Assembly (NCBI GenBank): GCA_015060065.1
Contig: SUZF01000002.1
Location: 62,001 to 126,000, forward strand
Reading direction: 5' to 3'
Length of the DNA: 64,000 bases
Source: Rikenellaceae bacterium
GTDB lineage: Bacteria > Bacteroidota > Bacteroidia > Bacteroidales > Rikenellaceae
Shown here piece by piece: positions 33,739 through 42,938 of this stretch (position 1 is its first letter; each line of letters opens with the position of its first letter). Below the pieces are notes generated by a model. That model made no database searches and was not told where the DNA came from. It worked only from the letters and a program-made list of their open reading frames with translations. A program made the translations under genes and the position numbers.

Positions 33739-34500
33739 ATGAGAGTTCTTATCATCGAAGATGAAACCGCTGCTGCTCGCAACTTGCAGAGTATGCTCGA
33801 ACACATCGAGCCGGATATTGAGGTCGTAGGCATCACCGAGAGTATTGTCGATACAATCGACTGGTTTGCCGAGAACGAGACTCCCGACATCGTCTTTATG
33901 GACATCCATATTGCCGACGGAGAGTCATTCCGCATATTCGATTCGATAGATATCGCTTCGCCCATAATATTTACCACGGCATACGACCAATACGCACTCG
34001 AAGCCTTCAAGGTAAATAGTATCGACTACCTGCTCAAACCCCTCAAAGAGGAGGAGTTGCAACGCGCCCTCGACAAGTGGCGTCGCATAACCAATCAGGA
34101 GCGTGTCGAGTATCACAAACGCATCGACACGATGGTTGCAGAGCAACGCAAGGGGAATGAGATGTTTTTGGTTCACGTCAAGGACAAAATCGTTCCGTTG
34201 CAAGCGTCGGATGTGGCATATTTCTACACCGCCAACGAGCGAGTAACCGCTCATCTGCTCAATGGAGGCTCCTACCCCATCGACAAGACACTTGAAGCGT
34301 TACAATCCGTACTCTCGGAGTACGACTTTTTCAGAGCAAACCGCCAATTTATCATTGCGCGCAAGGCTGTAAAGGATATCTCGATATGGTTTGGCAGCAG
34401 GTTGTCGCTGAATCTGACAGTCGATATTCCGGAGCGCATCGTCATCTCCAAGGCTCGTGTTCCGGAGTTTAAGCGATGGCTCACGGATGTTCGAGAGTAA
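33739..34500 (+). CDS. LytTR-family response regulator
   Basis: A 253-residue regulator. The receiver domain has VLIIEDETAAARNL, the phosphoacceptor Asp in DIVFMDIHIADGES near residue 55, the conserved Thr in IIFTTAYDQYALEAF and Lys in DYLLKPLKEEEL. The C-terminal LytTR DNA-binding domain (about residues 140-253) shows FLVHVKDKIVPLQASDVAYFY, FFRANRQFIIARKAV and ISIWFGSRLSLNL. It works with the LytS-type kinase upstream. Confidence 0.95.
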   Translation: MRVLIIEDETAAARNLQSMLEHIEPDIEVVGITESIVDTIDWFAENETPDIVFMDIHIADGESFRIFDSIDIASPIIFTTAYDQYALEAFKVNSIDYLLKPLKEEELQRALDKWRRITNQERVEYHKRIDTMVAEQRKGNEMFLVHVKDKIVPLQASDVAYFYTANERVTAHLLNGGSYPIDKTLEALQSVLSEYDFFRANRQFIIARKAVKDISIWFGSRLSLNLTVDIPERIVISKARVPEFKRWLTDVRE

Positions 34501-34536
34501 TCTTGGGCGATTCACCCTCTGATTTGGGCGATTGAC

Positions 34537-34567
34537 GGCATAGGCGAAATACCTATGCCTTTTTTTA
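34537..34567 (+). terminator. Intrinsic terminator after the LytTR regulator
   Basis: GGCATAGG (34537-34544) pairs with CCTATGCC (34552-34559) around 7 nt, followed by seven T. Confidence 0.85.
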
Positions 34568-34570
34568 TTC

Positions 34571-34578
34571 TATATTTG
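34571..34578 (+). promoter_or_regulatory. -7 element in the long leader region before the outer-membrane receptor
   Basis: TATATTTG followed by CA lies 262 nt before the receptor start. The 339-bp gap 34501-34839 also has a second weaker element (TATCTTCG near 34788), a 7-bp inverted repeat ATAGAAC/GTTCTAT at 34721-34737, and AAGAGAA...TTCTCTT arms 75 nt apart. No ORF is supported. A long 5' leader or a small RNA is possible. Confidence 0.45.
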
Positions 34579-34839
34579 CATTGCAAACAGCGAGAAACTT
34601 TTACAATATTTATTTGCACAATAGACTGCAAGAGTTTAAGAGAATGAGTTGAGACGCCGTTGCGTGGGTCGTTTTTAGGGGAAGGTATTTGAGGCCTGCG
34701 TGGCGGTGTTCTCTTTTGGGATAGAACAAAGTTCTATAAATAAAAATCATAGATAGACAAAATTGCTAAAAGTTTGAAAGATAATTACTATCTTCGCGCC
34801 AATTGCGAATCGGAAAGAACACAAAAAAACGATATTCGA

Positions 34840-37800
34840 ATGAAACGATTACTTATTGTCCTGCTGCTGGCTTTGTGCGTACTCCCCGCAACGGCACAGC
34901 AACGCGGTAAGATTACGGCAACGGTAGTAGATGCCAAGAGTGGAGCCGGAGTTCCCGGAGCCGTTGTCGAGATTGCTCCGACGGCAAATCCCGACAGCAA
35001 GAAGTACTACACAACGGGCTATGGCGGCAAGGTTGATATTCCGAATGTAGCCTACGGCACCTACAAGTTGGTCATCACGTTCCTTGGCTATGAGGACTTC
35101 GTGAAGGAGTTCAAGGTGGCAAGTGCGACACTCAACCTCGGCAAATTGCAGATGTCGGAGGGTGCCACACGCATCGACACCGTTGTCAAGGAGGCAAAAT
35201 CACTACGCACATCGCAGGATGGCGATACCCTCTCGTACAATGCCGGTGCATTCAAGGTTACGAATGATGCCGATGTCGAGGGTCTTCTCAAAAAGATGCC
35301 GGGTATCACAATCCAAAATGGCGAAGTATCAGCACAGGGCGAGACCGTCAAGAAGGTTTATGTCGATGGCAAGGAGTTCTTCGGTGAGGATGTCAATACC
35401 GCAATCAAGTCGTTGCCGGCACAAGCGGTCGATCGTATCGAGGTCTATAATAAGTTGAGCGACCAGGCCGAGTTTTCGGGTATGGATGATGGCGAGGGCT
35501 TCAAGGCTATCAATATCGTAACCCACCGCAATATGCGTCAGGGTCAGTTCGGTAAGATGTACGCAGGCTACGGCTACCAGCCCAAGACCGACGACATCAC
35601 CTCGCACCACAAATACACCGTAGGCGGAAATGTCAATGTCTTCAACAACGACAGCCGTCTGTCGGTCATCGGATTGTTCAACAACATCAACCAGCAGAAC
35701 TTCTCGTTTGAGGATATCCTCGGAGTGAGTGGAGCAAGCGGTGGCGGTGGTCGTCGTCGCGGAGTGGGTCAGTATATGGTACGTCCGCAGGATGGTGTCG
35801 CTTTGGTAAATTCTATCGGTCTGAACTACTCGGACAACTGGGGCAAGCGCGACCAAGTGAAGTTCCAAGGAAGCTACTTCTTCAACAACACCTACACCAA
35901 GAACCTCTCGGAGCAGGAGACTTGGTACGAGAGTCCGTCGCCCATCGACACCCTCTACAAGAGAGGTTTCTCGCGCGCACTCAACAACAACCACCGCCTC
36001 AACGCACGTCTGGATTGGAAGATTTCGCAGCGTCAGTCGCTGATGTCGCGTACCTATTTGAGTTATCAAGGCAACAATAACCCCAAGAGCGGCAATGTTA
36101 GCGAGGGATTCAAGTATGGACAGAGCGGACTGACCTATATTGACGATGCTACCAAGCGCAACTCGTATGGTATCTACTTCAACGAGTTCTTGCAGTATCG
36201 CCTGCGTATCGGTGAGAAGAGGGGCCGCACACTCTCGATAAGTGGTCGCTTCAATATGCGCGATAACCACAACCTGCGTCGTGTGCGCTCGAACAATGCC
36301 GAGGCAATCGCTTATAGCGAGGATGAAAACTCCGATTATGCAAAATATATGGAGGAGTTGCGCTCGACAGGCTCTATTTCCAATATTACCGGCACACCGC
36401 TCTACAACCCGTTGTGTCAGTATGTCGAGGCACCTTCGCGCACCTACAACGTGGGCGGTACGCTCGAATACAACGAGCCATTAGGCAAGGTTACGGCATT
36501 GAGTTTCCAGTATCGATTCTCGTACGAAGACGAGGAGAAGAATCAGTCGGCATGGATTACCAACGACAAGTTCGACCTTGCAACCGGCACGGTCAATGAC
36601 GATATGACCCAAGACTACCGCAGTGGTTATTGGACACACCGTGTAGGTCCCGGCTTCCGCTACTCGAAGAAGAAGAATACAATCGTGGCAAATGTCTATT
36701 ACCAATACTCGTCACTCGACGGCAACGTAATCGGCAAGGCTCAATCCGACAAGATTAAGAAAGATTACCACGATGTACTCTACTTTGCCATGGTAAATTA
36801 TATGTTCAACAAGGAGAACTCGATTCGTCTCTTCTTCCGCTCCTACACCGACAACCCCTCGGTTACACAGTTGCAGAACATCTACGACGTCTCGACCCCT
36901 CAATATTTGAGCATCGGAAACAAAAATCTGCGTCCTTCATTCACGCACCGCATCAACTTCCACTACATCAACTCGAATGTCGAGAAGGGACGTACCTTTA
37001 TGTGGATGTTTATGATGCAGAATCAGCAGAACTACCTCTCGCAATCGACCTTCTACAACCGTGACGGCTCCGAGTTTGAGATTGGCAACAAGAAGTATCG
37101 TCCGCAGCAGATCACCTCTTACGAGAATATGGACGGATATTGGAATCTGCGCACCCACGTAAGCCTCGGTCTGCCCCTCTCGTTCATGAAATGCAATCTG
37201 AACATCACGGCAGGTGTGAATTACATCGTCAATCCTTCGGCTGTCTATGGCTCAAAAGAGGATATCATCGCCCACAAGTTCACAAAGAACTACGCCAACA
37301 ATATCGGCTACGATGCGCAGGTTACATTGGGTAGCAACATCTCCGAGAAGATTGACTTCACGCTCTCGTGGAACGGCTCGTTCAATCAGGCGTGGAACAC
37401 AGCAGCCGGCAAGGTCAATGGCAAGTATCAGATGAACAACTACTTCAACCACACCGCCACCGGTACGCTCAAATGGGTATTCTGGAAGGGCTTTACCTTC
37501 ACGGCAGCCTGCTCGTATGTGCAGTACCTCGGTTTCACAAACAAATATAACGAAGATTACGTTCTCTGCAACCTCTACCTCGGCAAGAAGGTCTTCCGCA
37601 ACCAATTGGGCGAGGTGCAGATTGGTGTAAACGACGTTGCCAACCAAAATACGGCATTCGTGCGCAGCACCGGTTCGGGCTATACGCAGAACTTGACCAA
37701 CAGCGTTATCGGTCGCTATTTCAGCATCCAGTTTGTCTATAACCTGCGCCACTTCGGCAAGAAGGGTTCGACCAATATGAAGGATTACGACTACAACGAG

Positions 37801-37872
37801 TCACGTAGCGGTGTAGGCGTAAATGGCGTGAGCGGAATGCGTCGCCCGATGGGTCCCCCGATGCGTCGATAG
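34840..37872 (+). CDS. TonB-receptor-like outer membrane protein with CarboxypepD_reg domain
   Basis: A 1010-residue outer-membrane protein. The ATG at 34840 (MKRLLIVLLLALCVLPATAQQ) starts a clear signal peptide; the frame opens 22 codons earlier inside the leader. An Ig-like carboxypeptidase regulatory domain (ITATVVDAKSGAGVPGAVVEI, about residues 25-105) precedes a plug-like domain (DADVEGLLKKMPGITIQNGEV, KVYVDGKEFFGEDVNTAIKSLPA, DRIEVYNKLSDQAEFSG). A barrel rich in aromatic strands follows. The set matches the OMP_b-brl_3 group rather than SusC. The mature end is a basic, low-complexity tail (GVNGVSGMRRPMGPPMRR) instead of a terminal Phe. No SusD is adjacent. The substrate is unknown. Confidence 0.87.
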   Translation: MKRLLIVLLLALCVLPATAQQRGKITATVVDAKSGAGVPGAVVEIAPTANPDSKKYYTTGYGGKVDIPNVAYGTYKLVITFLGYEDFVKEFKVASATLNLGKLQMSEGATRIDTVVKEAKSLRTSQDGDTLSYNAGAFKVTNDADVEGLLKKMPGITIQNGEVSAQGETVKKVYVDGKEFFGEDVNTAIKSLPAQAVDRIEVYNKLSDQAEFSGMDDGEGFKAINIVTHRNMRQGQFGKMYAGYGYQPKTDDITSHHKYTVGGNVNVFNNDSRLSVIGLFNNINQQNFSFEDILGVSGASGGGGRRRGVGQYMVRPQDGVALVNSIGLNYSDNWGKRDQVKFQGSYFFNNTYTKNLSEQETWYESPSPIDTLYKRGFSRALNNNHRLNARLDWKISQRQSLMSRTYLSYQGNNNPKSGNVSEGFKYGQSGLTYIDDATKRNSYGIYFNEFLQYRLRIGEKRGRTLSISGRFNMRDNHNLRRVRSNNAEAIAYSEDENSDYAKYMEELRSTGSISNITGTPLYNPLCQYVEAPSRTYNVGGTLEYNEPLGKVTALSFQYRFSYEDEEKNQSAWITNDKFDLATGTVNDDMTQDYRSGYWTHRVGPGFRYSKKKNTIVANVYYQYSSLDGNVIGKAQSDKIKKDYHDVLYFAMVNYMFNKENSIRLFFRSYTDNPSVTQLQNIYDVSTPQYLSIGNKNLRPSFTHRINFHYINSNVEKGRTFMWMFMMQNQQNYLSQSTFYNRDGSEFEIGNKKYRPQQITSYENMDGYWNLRTHVSLGLPLSFMKCNLNITAGVNYIVNPSAVYGSKEDIIAHKFTKNYANNIGYDAQVTLGSNISEKIDFTLSWNGSFNQAWNTAAGKVNGKYQMNNYFNHTATGTLKWVFWKGFTFTAACSYVQYLGFTNKYNEDYVLCNLYLGKKVFRNQLGEVQIGVNDVANQNTAFVRSTGSGYTQNLTNSVIGRYFSIQFVYNLRHFGKKGSTNMKDYDYNESRSGVGVNGVSGMRRPMGPPMRR

Positions 37873-37891
37873 TTAAACATCACGAAATAAA

Positions 37892-39127
37892 TCAAGAGGA
37901 GCGAGGGTGTTCGAGCAGTTCGGGCAACCTCGCCTTTTTTGTGCGATGGGCGAGTGTCACAAGAGCCAACGCCCCATATATAGCCGTCTGAATCCACAGC
38001 GCCGCGATTGAGGGAGCGACCTCTGCCACGGATGCACCCATATCCCTCACGCGAAGAAAGGCTTCGACTGCGTGGGTACTCGGAAAGAGCGCACCGAGAG
38101 CCGCCAGAGGTTCGGGCATTGCACTTGTGGGATATGACACCCCGGAGAGCATCAATATCGGTATAGACGACCACAGTAACCACATTATCGGCTCTTCGCG
38201 GTGGCGAAAGAGGGTCGAGAGTGCGATACCGAGCATCGTGCAGGCAAGAATATATGGCACAATAACCGCTACCACCGTCCATACCGACCCAAGCATCGGA
38301 TATCCCAGCAGATAGTAGGGCAAGGTGAGTGCCAGAGATGCCACGGCTCCGCTGACCATAAAATAGGCGGTCGTCTTACCGGCCATAAGGGCAAAAATCG
38401 AGGGGTGGATATCAGCGGTTGTGTGGAATTTCCCAAAATCCTTTTTGGACGGCTTCGTTGCTCCGATAATCCCGATACTCATCAGCAGTGTCTGTTGTAT
38501 GATTATAATGATTATGGCAGGCATCACGAATGTTCCATAGCCGAGGTAGGGATTAAAGAGCGTGTGCGACTCATAGATAACCGGTTCGGTCACAGCCATA
38601 GCCTGCGCCTCGCCCATACCCTGTGCCACCAACCTGCGAAATTCGGCCATAGCCCCCGTAGCGGTCAGCGTGGCGACAATCTGCTCGAAAGCCTCACGAT
38701 AGATAAGAAAGTAACTCGCATCGCAATATATGGCAACAGCCGCCTGCTTGCCCCCGACCAAACGCTCTTCGTAGTCGGCAGGGATATAGACCGCTCCATA
38801 TATCTCTCGTTCATAGAGAAGTCGTCGTACCTCCTCGATATCCTGCGCCACGAACTTTACCTGCGTAGAGGCCCCCTCGCCAAGAGCGGTCGTCAAACGG
38901 CGGCTTGAAGGGGTATGGCTCATATCGACCACGGCAATAGGCACCTCCCGCAGCACTTCGCTACCATAGGCAACACCATAGAGTGTGGTGTATATAAATA
39001 TGGCAAAGAGCATAATCAGCAACACACCCCCATCCGTGAAAATTTCGCGCAGTTCGGCTCGCACGACCGAAGCCGTCTGGTGCAACATCGACGGTTGCAC
39101 GCTATGTTTTACCCCAGAATCTCTCAT
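37892..39127 (-). CDS. ABC-2 type transporter permease (efflux, second permease)
   Basis: A 411-residue inner-membrane permease of the YhhJ/YadH-like ABC-2 family. One N-terminal membrane segment (GVLLIMLFAIFIYTTLYGVAYG) is followed by a large periplasmic domain of about 150 residues (IAVVDMSHTPSSRRL), then five membrane segments with FVMPAIIIIIIQQTLLMSIGIIG and MWLLWSSIPILMLSGVSYP. Last gene of a minus-strand operon TolC-HlyD-permease-permease. Start choice is open: MRDSG (39127) overlaps the upstream permease by 26 bp, and a Met 13 codons later is an alternative. No ATP-binding subunit is encoded beside it. Its 3' end contains the terminator of the convergent gene. Confidence 0.88.
   Translation of the reverse strand: MRDSGVKHSVQPSMLHQTASVVRAELREIFTDGGVLLIMLFAIFIYTTLYGVAYGSEVLREVPIAVVDMSHTPSSRRLTTALGEGASTQVKFVAQDIEEVRRLLYEREIYGAVYIPADYEERLVGGKQAAVAIYCDASYFLIYREAFEQIVATLTATGAMAEFRRLVAQGMGEAQAMAVTEPVIYESHTLFNPYLGYGTFVMPAIIIIIIQQTLLMSIGIIGATKPSKKDFGKFHTTADIHPSIFALMAGKTTAYFMVSGAVASLALTLPYYLLGYPMLGSVWTVVAVIVPYILACTMLGIALSTLFRHREEPIMWLLWSSIPILMLSGVSYPTSAMPEPLAALGALFPSTHAVEAFLRVRDMGASVAEVAPSIAALWIQTAIYGALALVTLAHRTKKARLPELLEHPRSS
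37901..37940 (+). terminator. Plus-strand terminator inside the 3' end of the convergent permease gene
   Basis: GCGAGGGTG pairs with CAACCTCGC (one mismatch), followed by CTTTTTT. It ends the receptor transcript from the left, yet these bases encode the last residues of the minus-strand permease. Confidence 0.7.
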
Positions 39128-40274
39128 CGCTACACATCTTTTTAAGTCGCGGGAGCAGTATCATCGGCAGCAACCAAAAGAGCATCATGGCTGCCATATC
39201 TCCCAGCACATACCCCACCGGCTCGCCACGTACCGCCAGCCCGATATAGGTCTTCATATAGAAGGTAAATGGAAAGAGGTTGCCCGCCACACGTATCGGA
39301 GCATACATAGCAATCGCGGGAAATGTAACCCCCGAAAACGAGAACGACAACACCGAGTAACCACCCCCGACCGAGAGTGCCAAACGCATATTATCGAATA
39401 GGGCGACAAATACCACCGCCATAGCCTCGTAACTCACAACAAACAGAGCCGTGGCAAGAGCCAGCACGACGAAATCGCCCCTTATCGGCACGCCGAGTAA
39501 CGCGAACAAGACAAAAAACATCACTCCGCCCCACAGCCACATCGCCACTGTCGGCAGGGCAAGTTTGCCGACCAGAGCCGCCCATATCGAGCCCTCTGCC
39601 ATATCGAGCCACTCGCGAGCCGTACCCTCTTTGAGTTCGGAGCCGACAGCATATATTGTCGCCATAACGGCAAATATCAGCAGCGTCATCGACATAAACC
39701 CCGGAGCAAGATAGGTGGCATAGTCCAATTCGGGGTTGAAGAGGATGTGTCGATCGAAGGCGACGGGCATCGCCATAGCCATAGCCTCCTCCGAAGCAAG
39801 CCCCCGCGCTCCAAATCGTTGCAGTTGCACTCCGACAGAGAAGGTGCGCACTGCCGACTGCACATCGCGCTCGATAATGCCGTTAGTCGTGAGATTTACA
39901 CCCGAATTATAGAGTGCCACCACCGCCTCCTCTCCACCAAGCAACGACCGCTCGAAGCCTTCGGGCAGAAGCATCATCGCATAGACCTCGCCCGCACGTA
40001 TCAATCGCTCGCCCTCGGCTGTATCTGCGATATCGCACACAATCGACACCCCCTCTGTGGCATCAACCATCGAGGCGAGATTTCGCGAGGTCGGGGTCTT
40101 ATCATTGTCAAGCAGGGCAATAGGCAAATCGTTCACATGACGGATGAAGAGTGTGCCAAAAATCAGAAAAGCCGTAGCCGGCAACAGCGTAAGCAGAGCG
40201 AGATAACTCCCCCGCCCTGTGACACGCCCTGCCTCACGGCACAGCACCCGTCGGACCCTCGTCACAAAACCCAT
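39102..40274 (-). CDS. ABC-2 type transporter permease (efflux, first permease)
   Basis: A 390-residue paralogue of the downstream permease with the same layout: one N-terminal membrane segment (YLALLTLLPATAFLIFGTLFI), a periplasmic domain (IALLDNDKTPTSRNLASM), then five membrane segments (MSMTLLIFAVMATIYAVGSELKEGTAREW, FFVLFALLGVPI, YSVLSFSFSGVTFPAIAM). The E-L-K-E-G-T region is the cytoplasmic coupling helix typical of ABC-2 permeases. It starts one base after the HlyD stop. The two permeases likely pair as a heterodimer. The ATPase must come from elsewhere or be lacking. Confidence 0.88.
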   Translation of the reverse strand: MGFVTRVRRVLCREAGRVTGRGSYLALLTLLPATAFLIFGTLFIRHVNDLPIALLDNDKTPTSRNLASMVDATEGVSIVCDIADTAEGERLIRAGEVYAMMLLPEGFERSLLGGEEAVVALYNSGVNLTTNGIIERDVQSAVRTFSVGVQLQRFGARGLASEEAMAMAMPVAFDRHILFNPELDYATYLAPGFMSMTLLIFAVMATIYAVGSELKEGTAREWLDMAEGSIWAALVGKLALPTVAMWLWGGVMFFVLFALLGVPIRGDFVVLALATALFVVSYEAMAVVFVALFDNMRLALSVGGGYSVLSFSFSGVTFPAIAMYAPIRVAGNLFPFTFYMKTYIGLAVRGEPVGYVLGDMAAMMLFWLLPMILLPRLKKMCSDERFWGKT

Positions 40275-40275
40275 A

Positions 40276-41271
40276 TCACTGCAACCCGCCTATCTCGTTC
40301 CAATCGACCACCACACTCATCCCCGGCCGCATACCCTCGGCATCTGCCACCGGTACGGCCTTAACGGCGAAGGTACGGATATCGAAACCTCCGCGTGTGC
40401 GTGTAGCACTCCACGTAGCAAAGTCCGCTTGCGGAGATATATACGACACTTCGAACAGCACATCGCGGTTAAGTGCCGGCACATACCCCACAAAGCGCAC
40501 TCCCAGCCGGATTTCGGGAAGTATCGTCTCCTTGATATTGAAGAGTACGTGCATATCATCCAAGTCGAGAATCGTAACTACGGGCATCCCGCTACCCACC
40601 AACTCGCCACTCTCTGCCACGATAGTCGAAACCTCGCCAGACACCGGGGCATAGACCATAGCATCACGCATATAAGCCTCGACCTCATCCACTACGCCCT
40701 GCGCCTGCTCGACTTGCGCTGCTGCCGCCTGCTTATCCTCGGTCGAGGCCCCGGCAAGGGCAAGGTCATACTCCGCCTTTGCGGCTCGCTCGGTGGCTCG
40801 CATCGCCTCGAAGTTAGCCACCGCCTCATCGAGTTTTTGTGCCGGCACAACGCCCTCATCATGGAGATTCCTAACACGCAGAAGACTTCTCTCGGCAAGT
40901 GTTTTGCCCGCCTGTGCCTTCTGCCAGAGGTTGCGAGCCGCCTCAATCTGCTGGACACGCGCACCACTCAATGCCTTACGGTCGAGAGCCTCTGCCGCAC
41001 TGCGCACAGCCTCTGCCTGCAAGAGTTTTGTCGCGAGTTCGGGAGTTGTGAGTGTATAGAGCAACTCCCCCTTACGCACCGTCTGCCCCTCGACCACATA
41101 CATCGTGTCGATTCGCCCCGCAATCTTCGACGAGGCTCGATACACACGACACTCAACACAGCCCTGCACAAGCAGAGGCTCTCGCCTGACAAGCCACCAC
41201 CCCAAAGCCGCTATCGCTACAACAGCGACCACCACGGTCAGCATAACCGCTACAATATTTACCCGTTTCAT
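40276..41271 (-). CDS. HlyD-family periplasmic adaptor
   Basis: A membrane fusion protein of 331 residues that bridges inner-membrane permeases and the TolC-like channel. An N-terminal membrane anchor (VNIVAVMLTVVVAVVAIAALGWWL) leads to the biotinyl-lipoyl half-motif (SSKIAGRIDTMYVVEGQTVRKGELLYTL), a long helical hairpin (ALDRKALSGARVQQIEAARNLWQKA and the Ala/Glu-rich QAAAAQVEQAQGVVDEVEA), the second half-motif (VYAPVSGEVSTIVAESGELVGSG) and a beta-barrel (GVRFVGYVPAL). It lies between TolC and the two permeases. Confidence 0.92.
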   Translation of the reverse strand: MKRVNIVAVMLTVVVAVVAIAALGWWLVRREPLLVQGCVECRVYRASSKIAGRIDTMYVVEGQTVRKGELLYTLTTPELATKLLQAEAVRSAAEALDRKALSGARVQQIEAARNLWQKAQAGKTLAERSLLRVRNLHDEGVVPAQKLDEAVANFEAMRATERAAKAEYDLALAGASTEDKQAAAAQVEQAQGVVDEVEAYMRDAMVYAPVSGEVSTIVAESGELVGSGMPVVTILDLDDMHVLFNIKETILPEIRLGVRFVGYVPALNRDVLFEVSYISPQADFATWSATRTRGGFDIRTFAVKAVPVADAEGMRPGMSVVVDWNEIGGLQ

Positions 41272-41279
41272 ACTACGAT

Positions 41280-42707
41280 TCAGAATGTTATTGCACGCGC
41301 ATCATCGCGCTTGATATAATCTACAAATTCTTCGCTCGATCCCGTCGCCTCCAAAAGGCGCGCAAGTGCCGTATCGAATCGATAAGCCGCTTCAAGCCTC
41401 TCGATACGTGCCTTGGCAAGGTTTAGTTCGGCATCCACAAGTTCCGACGAGGAGGCCATACCCTCCGCAAAGGCAATTCGCTTCGAGCGCAGATACTCCT
41501 GCGCAAAGTTCATTGATGCCTCAATCGAGTGCAATAGTGCAAGGCTGTTCATCATCTCGGCATAGAGGCTCTCGACCAACAGCACCACATCGCTCCCGGC
41601 CTTTGCCACCAGTGACTCGACACTGCGCAGAGTATGTCGCGCTGCCGAGTAGCGAAACTCGCGATTCAGTCCATCAAAAATCTTAAAGGATGCACCCACG
41701 CCTACTGCCCAGCGCGGTACCAGACCGCTTACCTGCCAATTGTAGAACGACGCAGCACCCATTGCCGCCACCTGCGGGAAGAAGTCGGCACGTTGCAGAC
41801 GTACATTCTCGCGAGCCAATTGCTCTTGGAGTTGAGCCTGCCGTAGCAGAGTATTATTTTCGAGTGCCATGGTTGTAAAAAACTCCTCATTTTCGGGATT
41901 TTCCACCACAAACATTGCCGTCACGGGCATAGCCACACCTCCTCCGAGCGTATTTGAGAGAGCCTCCCCGGCTGTGCGCTCCGTAAGTTGAGCCTTTTGC
42001 AAGTCGCGTCTCGCCTCCGCGACCTTATACTCAACGTAGAGTCTTTCACTCGTGGCAATAACACCATTGCGTTCAAGTGCGCAGGCATCAGAGAGGTGTT
42101 GGTCAAGACCCTCGACCACCTGACGTCGTACATCCACGGCATGGCGGGCAAGCAACACACCGAAGTATCGCTCGACAAGTTGCGTAACGAGATTACCTCG
42201 CACCCCGCACAGTTCGTTCCGAGCAATCTTCTCGCCAAGTCGTGCAGCCCGATTCGCCACATTGATACGCCCTCCCGTGAATATCGGCACCGTAACAGTT
42301 CCTCCCACAGAGGCAAGACTGCGACGTTGCAATACAAACTCCCAATTACGTGAAGATAACGGAGCCAAGACCCCTTGCAGAGTTTGACCCAATGCCGGGT
42401 CGAGAGCCGGCAGCAGCCCCTCAACTCCCTTTACGACACCTCTCTTTACCCCATTAAGGTCAATTGCCACATCATCACCCAACCACGTATAGGCTCCGCT
42501 GACGGCAATGGTAGGCGCACGCAGACCTATGGCAGCACGTCGCTCCTGTCCAGCCGCCCTCACACTCGATTCGGCGGCCTGAATTACCATATTATTATCG
42601 CCGGCAACCATTAGAGCCTCCTCGAAAGTCAGCACCCGCACCACGTTCTGTGCCGAAAGACGCAGAAGAGCCAGCGACCCAAATACCAATATAAATAGTC
42701 GTTTCAT
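41280..42707 (-). CDS. TolC-family outer membrane channel
   Basis: The outer-membrane exit duct of an efflux pump, 475 residues from ATG 42707 (MKRLFILVFGSLALLRLSAQ, signal peptide). The frame opens 47 codons further up in non-coding DNA. The mature protein shows long amphipathic helices in two internally repeated halves: LTFEEALMVAGDNNMVIQAAESSVRAAGQERRAA and NTLLRQAQLQEQLARENVRLQRADFFPQVA, then the DAELNLAKARIERLEAAYRFDTALARLLEATG end. First gene of the efflux operon. No regulator gene is adjacent, but a long inverted repeat lies upstream. Confidence 0.92.
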   Translation of the reverse strand: MKRLFILVFGSLALLRLSAQNVVRVLTFEEALMVAGDNNMVIQAAESSVRAAGQERRAAIGLRAPTIAVSGAYTWLGDDVAIDLNGVKRGVVKGVEGLLPALDPALGQTLQGVLAPLSSRNWEFVLQRRSLASVGGTVTVPIFTGGRINVANRAARLGEKIARNELCGVRGNLVTQLVERYFGVLLARHAVDVRRQVVEGLDQHLSDACALERNGVIATSERLYVEYKVAEARRDLQKAQLTERTAGEALSNTLGGGVAMPVTAMFVVENPENEEFFTTMALENNTLLRQAQLQEQLARENVRLQRADFFPQVAAMGAASFYNWQVSGLVPRWAVGVGASFKIFDGLNREFRYSAARHTLRSVESLVAKAGSDVVLLVESLYAEMMNSLALLHSIEASMNFAQEYLRSKRIAFAEGMASSSELVDAELNLAKARIERLEAAYRFDTALARLLEATGSSEEFVDYIKRDDARAITF

Positions 42708-42743
42708 ACACTCCACCCCTGCAAATTCGGGGCGAAAATCAAC

Positions 42744-42833
42744 TATCGGAAGGAGGCGATACCAAAATGAGCATAATATCGCCCAATTAGGCGTTTTCAG
42801 CACATACAAAAGAAGAATCGTAGCCTTCCGATA
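42744..42833. repeat. Inverted repeat upstream of the efflux operon
   Basis: TATCGGAAGG (42744-42753) and its exact complement CCTTCCGATA (42824-42833) lie 70 bp apart in the 231-bp gap between the divergent TolC and DcaP-like genes. The arms extend imperfectly (an ATCG box on the inner side of each). Possible operator halves; no other strong signal is seen in the gap. Confidence 0.55.
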
Positions 42834-42938
42834 TCGCAATCCGAGCATTTGGCATATAACTTGCTTAAATCACATCAGCATCGTTGAAATTCATTATTCC
42901 AACACAGGTAAGTTATTATAAACCAAAACATTTTGATT

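Noticed and set aside
34571..34760. 6S RNA gene
   Set aside because: Length and promoter would fit, but the 5' and 3' ends do not form the long closing stem with a central bubble; kept only as an unassigned leader or RNA candidate.
40276..42707. RND efflux pump in place of an ABC-type system
   Set aside because: The downstream membrane proteins have the ABC-2 layout of about 400 residues and six segments, not the 1000-residue RND form.
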